The notes under the pieces were generated by a model. That model was given only the letters and a program-made list of their open reading frames with translations, made no database searches and had not been told where the DNA came from. DNA of 14,483 nucleotides from Clostridia bacterium (GTDB lineage: Bacteria; Bacillota; Clostridia; Oscillospirales; CAG-272): NCBI GenBank assembly GCA_900763885.1, contig CAAFLY010000219.1:1-14483 (forward strand), given 5' to 3'. Below, one piece after another: positions 1 through 5,329 of the stretch; the stretch's first letter is position 1, and each line of letters opens with the position of its first letter. Made by a program: the position numbers and the translations under genes.

Positions 1-58
1 ACATCCCACAGACTTTCTCCAATGCTTATTTCGGGATGCGCTTTTTCTTTCTGCAGGT

Positions 59-87
59 AGTATACCACAACGGCTGTCTCTTGAAAA
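59..87 (-). promoter_or_regulatory. possible leftward promoter at the left edge
   Basis: On the minus strand a TATACT -10 box (59-64) preceded by TGG lies 17 bp from a weak -35, TTTTCA (82-87). Further left, GGAG (complement of 17-20) stands 7 nt before a possible GTG start at 7-9, so a gene may begin here and leave the window. Only the boxes are visible; the gene is inferred. Confidence 0.35.
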
Positions 88-91
88 TAGA

Positions 92-126
92 CAAAAAAAG
101 ACCGCTGTCCGGAAACTGGGCAACGG
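92..126 (-). terminator. rho-independent terminator of the TetR-type gene
   Basis: Read leftward, CCGTTG (121-126) pairs with CAGCGG (102-107) through one G-U pair, with two further C-G pairs inside, and is followed by TCTTTTTTT (93-101). It lies about 75 nt past the stop of the TetR-type gene and fits as its terminator. Confidence 0.65.
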
Positions 127-201
127 CATATAAATTGTCTGATTCTTCGACAAACGTGCACTTTTGTCTATAAACGCGGGTATTCTTGAAGATGAGTGGG
201 G

Positions 202-774
202 TCATGACTTCATGACGTCATGGAGGGCGGGGTCCTCGTGGAGAAGCTCTATGAAGGCACGGGTCAGGGCGGCGATTTTTGCGGCGTCGTCGAGGGCGTC
301 GTCCGGCATTCCGCGGGCGATCCACTCGGAAATGAGACCGTACAGCTCGCATTTGAAGAAACGGATAACGATGGCACGCTCCTTTTGGGGGATATCGTCC
401 CCGCCGAACACGGTATTTGTATAGGTGGCAACGACGTATTCACAGATCTTCATGGCGTACGCCTCGTAAATGTCGCGGCTGGCGGAATCGTACAGGTGCA
501 GGACCGCCTTTTTATGCTCTGTCGCGAATTGGAACGCAAGGCGCACGCAGTCCTCCATCGATGTAATCGTCGGGTACTTGGCGATCAGCGCGTCCACGTC
601 CTCCTTGATGATCTCCTCAATGAGACTGGGAATGTCTTCGAAATGGTAATAAAAGGAATTTCGATTGATCCCGCAGTCCTCCACGATGCTGCGCACACTG
701 ATCTTGGACAGCGGCATTTCTCCGAGCAGTTTGATAAAAGACGCTTTGATCGCCTGCTTTGTAAAGTTGGGCAT
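202..774 (-). CDS. TetR/AcrR-family transcriptional regulator
   Basis: A 190-residue one-domain repressor of the TetR superfamily. Residues about 8-47 form the DNA-binding head; the helix-turn-helix around residues 25-47 ends in NSFYYHFED, the hallmark of the family. The all-helical C-terminal part (50-185) would bind a ligand and dimerise, and resembles the variant C-terminal domain found in DhaS-like TetR proteins of Firmicutes. The ATG at 774 was chosen because AAAGGAG lies 6-7 nt upstream; the reading frame stays open for 43 more codons, but that stretch has no family similarity and overlaps the promoter. The gene is single, leftward, with its own promoter (875-903) and terminator (92-126). 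Its target is unknown: neither neighbour is an obvious efflux pump or enzyme. Such proteins often repress themselves or an adjacent gene, possibly the one beyond the left edge. Confidence 0.9.
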   Translation of the reverse strand: MPNFTKQAIKASFIKLLGEMPLSKISVRSIVEDCGINRNSFYYHFEDIPSLIEEIIKEDVDALIAKYPTITSMEDCVRLAFQFATEHKKAVLHLYDSASRDIYEAYAMKICEYVVATYTNTVFGGDDIPQKERAIVIRFFKCELYGLISEWIARGMPDDALDDAAKIAALTRAFIELLHEDPALHDVMKS

Positions 775-874
775 GATATTCTCCTTTGTCCCGTGCTGTG
801 GCACTTGCGGATTTCGCTGATTTTGCATGAGCATTGCTGGCGGACGTATGGCGGATGGGAAAATCTGTATCTGT

Positions 875-903
875 AGTATACCATACGGCAAGAAAAAAAG
901 CAA
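875..903 (-). promoter_or_regulatory. promoter of the TetR-type gene
   Basis: On the minus strand TTGCTT (898-903), a 17-bp spacer and TATACT (875-880) with a TGG extension form a plausible sigma-A promoter, giving a leader of about 95 nt. The -35 box sits inside the stem of the terminator of the upstream DtxR-type gene. A 7-bp inverted repeat, CGTATGG (845-851) and CCATACG (881-887), flanks the -10 box and could be a repressor site. Confidence 0.55.
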
Positions 904-929
904 GGTGTTTTTTCCTCCCTCGCTTTTTT
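894..929 (-). terminator. terminator of the feo operon, after the DtxR-type gene
   Basis: Read leftward, AAAAAAGCGAGG (complement of 918-929) pairs with CCTTGCTTTTTT (complement of 894-905) with one G-U pair, and the 3' arm carries the T run. It starts 8 nt after the stop codon at 937. The symmetric A/T runs make it potentially bidirectional. Confidence 0.75.
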
Positions 930-936
930 CGTTCGA

Positions 937-1326
937 TCAGGCGCCGCGGCTCTGCTGACAATTCGCCATCGCCTGTAAATTATTCTCCGGTATGGTGGAC
1001 AGCATCAGGCAGAGACATTCCGCGCTGTTTTCCTCCGGCAAATCGGGAAAATGGGTACGCAGCAAGGCCTCCACACCGCTTGCATATGTCTGATACCGAG
1101 CCGCGACCTGCCGTCCCATCTCGGTCAGATACACAACACCGTAGCTTTCCTTATCCACAAGGCCTGCCTGCGCAAAGGATTTCATACGGCTGTGTACGCT
1201 GGGCTTGGACAAATGCAGCGCGGAGGCAATATCCACGCACCGTACCCCGACACCTTCGCGGTACAGACTCGCGATTGTGAGCAGATACCGGATATCGGCG
1301 GCAGACAACATTTTTTCGTTCGTCAC
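937..1326 (-). CDS. DtxR-family-like metal-dependent regulator (short form)
   Basis: A 129-residue winged-helix protein resembling the N-terminal two domains of DtxR/MntR/IdeR, regulators that bind Fe2+ or Mn2+ and repress metal uptake. The helix-turn-helix covers about residues 30-56 (DIASALHLSKPSVHSRMK), followed by the wing (YGVVYLTEMG) and a dimerisation helix. The SH3-like third domain is absent, as in MntR. The start is GTG at 1324-1326, with GGGAG 7 nt upstream; the next ATG is five codons in and has no better site. It is the last gene of the feo operon, so iron control of feo by this protein is the natural inference, supported by four GRTTAG-N6-CTAACC-like palindromes upstream. Oddity: by eye-alignment, the usual Glu/His ligands of the dimerisation domain are replaced (ECLCLM at 103-108), so its metal site may differ. 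A MarR-like wHTH regulator is a less likely alternative. Confidence 0.8.
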   Translation of the reverse strand: MTNEKMLSAADIRYLLTIASLYREGVGVRCVDIASALHLSKPSVHSRMKSFAQAGLVDKESYGVVYLTEMGRQVAARYQTYASGVEALLRTHFPDLPEENSAECLCLMLSTIPENNLQAMANCQQSRGA

Positions 1327-1346
1327 AGCGATTCTCCCAAAATAGC

Positions 1347-1386
1347 GGATAGGGGATGCGAAATCGTACCCTGCATCCCCTTATCC
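1347..1386 (-). other. hairpin between the Cys-rich protein gene and the DtxR-type gene
   Basis: GGATAGGGGATGC (1347-1359) and GCATCCCCTTATCC (1373-1386) form a strong stem of 13 pairs with a single bulged base and a 13-nt loop. Read leftward it is followed by GCTATTTTGGGAG, so the T run is short. It could be a partial terminator lowering expression of the regulator, or an mRNA-protecting hairpin. It ends just before the ribosome binding site of the DtxR-type gene. Confidence 0.6.
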
Positions 1387-1392
1387 CTGTGT

Positions 1393-1563
1393 TTACTTTT
1401 TATGGCAGGAGCCCGCCATTGCACAATGGGCGCAGTTGCAGCCGCAGGAGGATTTGCCTTTGCGCTTGTCCTTACGCAGTATCAAAATGATCAAAGCCAC
1501 GATAACTACAAGAATAAGACTGATCAGAATCGTCGCCAAATTTGACATAAGCCAACTGAACAT
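1393..1563 (-). CDS. FeoB-associated Cys-rich membrane protein
   Basis: A 56-residue protein matching the small FeoB-associated family found next to feoB in Firmicutes. It has one transmembrane helix (about residues 8-29) followed by a basic stretch (RKDKRKGK), which by the positive-inside rule places the C-terminus in the cytoplasm. The tail carries five cysteines (C40, C42, C44, C47, C53; pattern CxCxCxxC...C) and a final His, a likely Fe2+-binding site. The ATG at 1563 was chosen for its AAAGGAG 8 nt upstream and because it begins the membrane segment; the frame extends nine codons further without a binding site. It lies 32 nt after feoB in the same direction and is almost certainly co-transcribed. 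Its exact role is not established; receiving iron at the cytoplasmic mouth of FeoB is inference. Confidence 0.85.
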   Translation of the reverse strand: MFSWLMSNLATILISLILVVIVALIILILRKDKRKGKSSCGCNCAHCAMAGSCHKK

Positions 1564-1595
1564 AACGGAAACTCCTTTCCAGTATTGCAAATGGT

Positions 1596-4100
1596 TTACT
1601 GAGCTGCCTTTACCTTGGTGGTCAGCGTTGTCGCTTCTTTGTACGGGCGAACGAGCATATACACAATGAAGGCAAGCGCGAGGACTGCGAAGATCACGCC
1701 GATTACATTGCCGTTACCGGTGAATAGGCTGCCGAATTGGTTGATCATCAAAGCGATCAGATAAGCGAAGCCGCACTGGTAACCGATAGCGAACCATGTC
1801 CACTTTGCGTTGTTCATTTCACGCTTGATGGCACCGATTGCGGCGAAGCAAGGCGCGCACAGCAGGTTGAATACGAGGAACGAATAACCGGTAATCGGTG
1901 TGAACACGGACGCTAAGGTTTCATAAACATTGCCGGAGCCGCCGTAAAGAATGCCCATGGTACCAACGATGTTTTCCTTTGCGACCAGACCGGTGATAGA
2001 CGCGACAGTTGCCTGCCAGGTACCGAATCCAAGGGGCGCGAAGATCCAAGCGATGGCACTGCCGATGGCTGCGAGGATAGAAGAGTCGAGTTCGTCTTCA
2101 CCAAGCATACGGAAGCCATCGGAGGTGAATCCGAAGTAGGTGGTGAACCAAACAACGATCGTGGAAAGCAGAATGATCGTACCGGCTTTCTTGATGAAGG
2201 ACCAGCCGCGTTCCCACATGGAGCGGAGTACGTTCAACAGAGTCGGCATATGGTATGCGGGAAGCTCCATAACGAACGGAGCGGGTTCGCCAGCAAACAT
2301 TTTGGTCTTCTTCAGCATGATACCGGAAATGATGATCGCTGCCATACCGATGAAGTAGGCGGAAGTGGATACCAGCGCGGAACCACCGAAGATGGCACCG
2401 GCGATCATTGCGATAAACGGTACCTTTGCGCCGCACGGAATAAAGGTGGTGGTCATAATCGTCATACGGCGGTCACGTTCGTTTTCAATGGTACGGGACG
2501 CCATGATGCCGGGGATGCCGCAGCCGGTACCGATCAGCATCGGGATGAAGGATTTACCGGACAGACCGAATTTGCGGAAGATACGGTCCAGAACGAACGC
2601 GATACGGGCCATGTACCCACACGCTTCGAGGAACGCGAGGAGGAAGAACAGAACGAGCATCTGCGGTACGAAACCGAGAACTGCGCCGACTCCGGCTACG
2701 ATACCGTCATTGATCAGTCCGGAGAGCCAATCCGCAGCACCGGCAGCTTCCAGACCATTGCCAACGAGAACCGGGATGCCAGGCACCCATACGCCATAGG
2801 TGGAGGTATCCGGTGCGCCATATGCTTCCTTATACTCGGTGTTCAGGTATTCGCTCATGGCGGTGTTGAAATCAGCCTTGGTCACACCGTCAACCGTTTC
2901 CTGCGCGAGGGTCTCTTCGTCTTCTACGACGTAGGAAACCGACGCGTCGTCAGGAATCTGCGCGGCGAGTGTTTCCAGAGCGGCTTTTGCAGCGGCTTCA
3001 TCATAGGAGTCGTTTTCGATGTCTATCGCGTCGGCAGTGTCTTCGTCGCCATACGCTTCAGCAAACGCGCCGAGGATGAGATCGGTATCGCCATAGGTTT
3101 CTGCCGCTTCCTCATACTGACCGCTGCCAATACCGAACAGATGCCAGCCATCGCCGAACACGCCATCGTTCATCCAATCCGTAGCGGCGGAACCGACCGT
3201 CACCATGGAGAGATAGTACACAAGGAACATGATAAGCGCGAAAATCGGAAGACCAAGCCAACGGTTGGTGACAATCCTGTCTATCTTATCGGACGTGGTC
3301 ATGCCGCCCGCCTTCTTCTTTTTGTAGCAAGCTTTGATGATGGAGCCGATGTAGATGTAGCGTTCGTTGGTGATGATGGATTCCGCGTCGTCGTCCATCT
3401 CTTCCTCAACCGCTTTGATGTCGGTATCGATATGGGCAAGCACCTTCGGATCGAGATTGAGAGAGGCAAGCACCTTGTCATCTCTTTCAAAGAGCTTGAT
3501 GGCGTACCATCGCTGTTGTTCCTCAGGCATATTGTGAACGACAGCTTCTTCAATATGCGCAATGGCGTGTTCGACACTGCCATTGAAGGTGTGCATCGGG
3601 ATGGTCTTACCGTTTTTGGCTGCGTCGACTGCGGCCTCTGCTGCTTCCATGATCCCGTCGCCCTTCAGAGCGGAAATTTCTACAACCTTGCAGCCCAGCT
3701 GTCGGGATAGCTCCTTCGTGTTGATGATGTCCCCATTCTTCTTTACAACGTCCATCATGTTGATGGCGATGACGACCGGGATGCCAAGCTCAGTGAGCTG
3801 TGTGGTGAGGTACAGGTTACGCTCAAGGTTCGTACCGTCGATGATATTGAGGATTGCGTTCGGACGTTCGCCGATCAGATAATTTCTGGCAACGACTTCT
3901 TCCAGCGTATACGGAGAAAGCGAATAGATACCCGGAAGGTCGGTGATGATGACACCGTCATGCTTTTTCAGCTTACCTTCCTTCTTTTCAACGGTAACGC
4001 CCGGCCAGTTGCCTACGAACTGGTTGGAGCCCGTCAATGCGTTGAACAATGTGGTTTTGCCGCAGTTGGGGTTACCCGCAAGAGCAATACGGATTTCCAT
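1596..4100 (-). CDS. feoB: ferrous iron transport protein B
   Basis: FeoB is the membrane Fe2+ transporter of the Feo system, with a cytosolic GTPase domain fused to a polytopic channel. The G domain shows G1 GNPNCGKT (9-16), G2 around T36 in GVTVEKKEG, G3 DLPG (54-57), G4 NMMD (114-117) and G5 SALKG (143-147). A helical GDI-like linker follows, to about residue 270. The first membrane helix is about 284-302. The two pore Gate regions are present: GTGCGIPG...RTIENERDRR (524-545) with IPCGAKVPF (554-562), and LLCAPCFAAIGAIKRE (746-761). At 834 residues it is longer than usual because of an acidic extracytoplasmic insertion between the first two membrane helices (about 317-440). The start ATG at 4100 has AGAGAGGAT upstream. 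An operator-like palindrome lies 20-41 nt before the start, between it and feoA1. Confidence 0.97.
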   Translation of the reverse strand: MEIRIALAGNPNCGKTTLFNALTGSNQFVGNWPGVTVEKKEGKLKKHDGVIITDLPGIYSLSPYTLEEVVARNYLIGERPNAILNIIDGTNLERNLYLTTQLTELGIPVVIAINMMDVVKKNGDIINTKELSRQLGCKVVEISALKGDGIMEAAEAAVDAAKNGKTIPMHTFNGSVEHAIAHIEEAVVHNMPEEQQRWYAIKLFERDDKVLASLNLDPKVLAHIDTDIKAVEEEMDDDAESIITNERYIYIGSIIKACYKKKKAGGMTTSDKIDRIVTNRWLGLPIFALIMFLVYYLSMVTVGSAATDWMNDGVFGDGWHLFGIGSGQYEEAAETYGDTDLILGAFAEAYGDEDTADAIDIENDSYDEAAAKAALETLAAQIPDDASVSYVVEDEETLAQETVDGVTKADFNTAMSEYLNTEYKEAYGAPDTSTYGVWVPGIPVLVGNGLEAAGAADWLSGLINDGIVAGVGAVLGFVPQMLVLFFLLAFLEACGYMARIAFVLDRIFRKFGLSGKSFIPMLIGTGCGIPGIMASRTIENERDRRMTIMTTTFIPCGAKVPFIAMIAGAIFGGSALVSTSAYFIGMAAIIISGIMLKKTKMFAGEPAPFVMELPAYHMPTLLNVLRSMWERGWSFIKKAGTIILLSTIVVWFTTYFGFTSDGFRMLGEDELDSSILAAIGSAIAWIFAPLGFGTWQATVASITGLVAKENIVGTMGILYGGSGNVYETLASVFTPITGYSFLVFNLLCAPCFAAIGAIKREMNNAKWTWFAIGYQCGFAYLIALMINQFGSLFTGNGNVIGVIFAVLALAFIVYMLVRPYKEATTLTTKVKAAQ

Positions 4101-4119
4101 GTTGATTTATCCTCTCTTT

Positions 4120-4145
4120 CTGTGATTAGTTATTCCTAACCACAG
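4120..4145. promoter_or_regulatory. operator-like palindrome O4 in the feoB leader
   Basis: CTGTGATTAG (4120-4129), six bases, then CTAACCACAG (4136-4145): a 26-bp palindrome with one mismatched pair. Its core GATTAG-N6-CTAACC is the same as O2 at 4873-4890. It sits directly before the feoB ribosome binding site. In mRNA the mismatch becomes a G-U pair, so the site can also fold as a hairpin. A weak leftward promoter-like pair (TTGGGG, 18 bp, TATTAC) ends about 6 bp before the core. Confidence 0.6.
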
Positions 4146-4157
4146 AGGTAATATGTA

Positions 4158-4174
4158 GGGGATCCGCGATCCCC
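4158..4174. repeat. short perfect hairpin in the feoA1-feoB spacer
   Basis: GGGGATC, a 3-nt loop (CGC) and GATCCCC form a 7-bp GC-rich stem in the 179-nt spacer between feoA1 and feoB. No T run follows in the leftward direction, so it is not a standard terminator. It may stabilise or separate the messages. Confidence 0.45.
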
Positions 4175-4215
4175 CAAATAGCATACGATTGTCGCCCTAG
4201 GCTTTTCACTGGGTT

Positions 4216-4253
4216 GTGGATGGTTTTCTACCTCTAACTTTTACACCATCCAC
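4216..4253. repeat. 9-bp inverted repeat after feoA1
   Basis: GTGGATGGT (4216-4224) and ACCATCCAC (4245-4253) form a perfect 9-bp stem around a 20-nt loop, 27 nt past the feoA1 stop. No T run follows in the leftward direction. Processing site, stability element or part of a feoB leader structure are all possible. Confidence 0.45.
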
Positions 4254-4279
4254 GTAGTTTGTGCTTGGTAACTGCAAGG

Positions 4280-4501
4280 TTATTCAACCTCGATCATTTC
4301 CGCGTCCGCTTTTCGCAACGAAAGCTCATAATCACGGACTGTAACCTCGACCGGATCTCCAAGCGGTGCGACCTTGCGGACGTAAACTTCGGTGCCACGG
4401 GTCAATCCCATGTCCATGATGCGGCGTTTAACAGCGCCCTCGCCGTGCAGCTTCACGACACGGACGGTATCGCCGATCTTTGCTTCCTTCAGTGTTTTCA
4501 T
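4280..4501 (-). CDS. feoA: FeoA-family protein (first copy upstream of feoB)
   Basis: A 73-residue cytosolic protein with the SH3-like FeoA fold, the small partner that interacts with FeoB in ferrous iron uptake. The family pattern is clear: an N-terminal strand with KIGDTVRVVKL, the conserved core VKRRIMDMGLTRGTEVYVRKVAPLGDP (residues about 24-50) and a C-terminal strand with YELSLRKADAEMIEVE, matching the usual LR...A..I.V ending. The ATG at 4501 has GGGAGG 9 nt upstream. It lies between a second FeoA-like gene and feoB, all leftward, 137 nt after the former and 179 nt before the latter; both spacers are long for an operon and the feoB-side one carries hairpins and an operator-like site. 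This copy is closer to the standard FeoA sequence than the other. Confidence 0.93.
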   Translation of the reverse strand: MKTLKEAKIGDTVRVVKLHGEGAVKRRIMDMGLTRGTEVYVRKVAPLGDPVEVTVRDYELSLRKADAEMIEVE

Positions 4502-4638
4502 GGATATATGCCTCCCTCTCTGATGATTTACATGTTGGTGAGAAGCTCCACGGCTATATCACCCACAAAAAACTGGTTTCTGTGTACTTTTTGCGGAAAA
4601 TGATCGCTCGCGGAGACTTTTTTGGATGATCGCGGTTG

Positions 4639-4851
4639 TCAGATCATGATCTTTCGCGCCATTTCCTCACTGATGGCAACGCGGGCTTCCTTGACATTGA
4701 CGATGACATTGCCGCCAAGAGAATTTACGACGATGACATTGCCGCCTACGACGAAACCCAGGTTTTCAAGATGTTTCTTAACCTCCGGACTGCCGCCGAT
4801 TTTCTTGATAACGTTGACTGTGCCTGTGTCTGCAAGACAAAGTGGCATCAT
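4639..4851 (-). CDS. feoA: FeoA-family protein (promoter-proximal copy)
   Basis: A 70-residue second FeoA-like protein, first gene of the feo operon. It keeps the FeoA SH3-like layout: MPLCLADTGTVNVIKKIGG, then VKKHLENLGFVVGGNVIVVNSLGGNVIV, then a C-terminal strand with ARVAISEEMARKIMI. It is divergent from the other copy, lacking the RRIMDMGLTRG consensus and having HLENLGFVVG instead, and is one of the FeoA variants common in Clostridia with feoA-feoA-feoB clusters. Two adjacent ATGs (4851 and 4848) are possible; GGAGG is 6 nt from the first and 9 nt from the second, so either could start translation. It follows a near-consensus promoter (4933-4961) and two operator-like palindromes at 4908-4925 and 4873-4890, so it should be the most tightly iron-responsive gene here. 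Confidence 0.9.
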   Translation of the reverse strand: MMPLCLADTGTVNVIKKIGGSPEVKKHLENLGFVVGGNVIVVNSLGGNVIVNVKEARVAISEEMARKIMI

Positions 4852-4872
4852 ATATTGCCTCCATCCTTCTTT

Positions 4873-4890
4873 GATTAGGCTGACCTAACC
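4873..4890. promoter_or_regulatory. operator-like palindrome O2
   Basis: GATTAG, six bases, CTAACC; it also reads TTAGG-N4-CCTAA, close in composition to DtxR/IdeR-type iron boxes. It lies about 36-53 nt downstream of the predicted feo start site, centred 35 bp from O1. Binding by the DtxR-type protein of the same operon is inferred. Confidence 0.65.
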
Positions 4891-4907
4891 GACACTGTTT
4901 TGTGAAA

Positions 4908-4925
4908 GGTTAGCTTTCTCTAACC
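4908..4925. promoter_or_regulatory. operator-like palindrome O1 at the feo transcription start
   Basis: GGTTAG, six bases, CTAACC: a perfect 6-bp-arm palindrome beginning 7 bp downstream of the feo -10 box, thus covering the predicted start of transcription. This is the usual position for a repressor that blocks RNA polymerase when iron is plentiful. Confidence 0.75.
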
Positions 4926-4932
4926 CTGTAAT

Positions 4933-4961
4933 ATCATACACGATAGAACACGATTTGTCAA
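4933..4961 (-). promoter_or_regulatory. feo operon promoter
   Basis: On the minus strand TTGACA (4956-4961), a 17-bp spacer and TATGAT (4933-4938): a near-consensus sigma-A promoter. Predicted start is near 4926, giving a leader of about 75 nt before feoA2. It is flanked downstream by O1 and O2, so strong basal activity with repression is expected. Confidence 0.85.
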
Positions 4962-4987
4962 TAGTTTTTTGCAAAAAAACATCTCCG

Positions 4988-5016
4988 TTCGACAACTTTG
5001 GCACTCTGAATAATAT
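4988..5016 (+). promoter_or_regulatory. possible divergent promoter overlapped by O3
   Basis: On the plus strand TTCGAC (4988-4993), a 17-bp spacer and TAATAT (5011-5016) resemble a moderate sigma-A promoter. Palindrome O3 begins at the last base of the -10 box. What it would transcribe is unclear: an extended leader for the solute-binding protein gene or a short RNA. Confidence 0.45.
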
Positions 5017-5033
5017 GTTAGTTTGCGCTAACC
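5016..5033. promoter_or_regulatory. operator-like palindrome O3
   Basis: TGTTAG, six bases, CTAACC: the same core and spacing as O1, O2 and O4, with one base off in the left arm. It lies about 55 bp upstream of the feo -35 box, on the side of the rightward gene, and covers the start region of the possible divergent promoter. Confidence 0.6.
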
Positions 5034-5184
5034 GTTTTGTTGGAAATTCTGCATATCGTACTCTTTAGGCATCCATTTTCGCGGTACCGTAAGCCATCAT
5101 CTACGGCAGCTTTTCCGTATAGAAGTTTATGCTATGAAATCACGCGATATACGCATGATATTCTGATGGATTTTGTAGGAATCG

Positions 5185-5213
5185 TTGACTTTTCCATGCG
5201 TTTGTGCTATAAT
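5185..5213 (+). promoter_or_regulatory. promoter of the solute-binding lipoprotein gene
   Basis: TTGACT (5185-5190), a 17-bp spacer and TATAAT (5208-5213) with a TGC extension: close to consensus sigma-A. Predicted start near 5220, about 110 nt before the chosen start codon. Confidence 0.8.
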
Positions 5214-5329
5214 GGGTGAAAATTTCCCAGTGAGCAGGAGATATGCCGCACTATGCCGTTTTATCCACATGCCGCGGGGATGATCCGGCACTTCTACAAA
5301 AACAAATCTCAACGGATATGGAGACTGAC

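Larger units (their letters stand above)
4852..5329. other. divergent intergenic region between feo operon and solute-binding protein gene
   Basis: A 478-bp stretch without a convincing gene. Left to right it holds the feoA2 ribosome binding site (4858-4862), operator-like palindromes O2 and O1, the leftward feo promoter (4933-4961), a possible rightward promoter (4988-5016) overlapped by O3, a weak hairpin (5087-5106) followed by TTTT, and the rightward promoter of the solute-binding protein (5185-5213) with its leader of about 110 nt. Confidence 0.6.

Noticed and set aside
149..168. Inverted repeat GACAAA-N8-TTTGTC
   Set aside because: Short, AT-rich, lacking a T run or promoter context; not enough to call an operator or terminator.
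211..222. Perfect 12-bp palindrome CATGACGTCATG
   Set aside because: It lies in the last codons of the TetR-type gene and has no partner elsewhere in the window, so it is probably chance.
220..876. A 218-codon plus-strand frame opposite the TetR-type gene
   Set aside because: The minus-strand product has a clear helix-turn-helix and good translation signals; the plus-strand one has neither.
2250..3710. A 486-codon open frame on the plus strand
   Set aside because: It is antisense to feoB, with no recognisable motif; a codon-bias shadow.
5037..5219. A 60-codon TTG-started frame in the divergent region
   Set aside because: No ribosome binding site, no hydrophobic or domain pattern, and it overlaps the -35 and -10 boxes of the solute-binding protein promoter.
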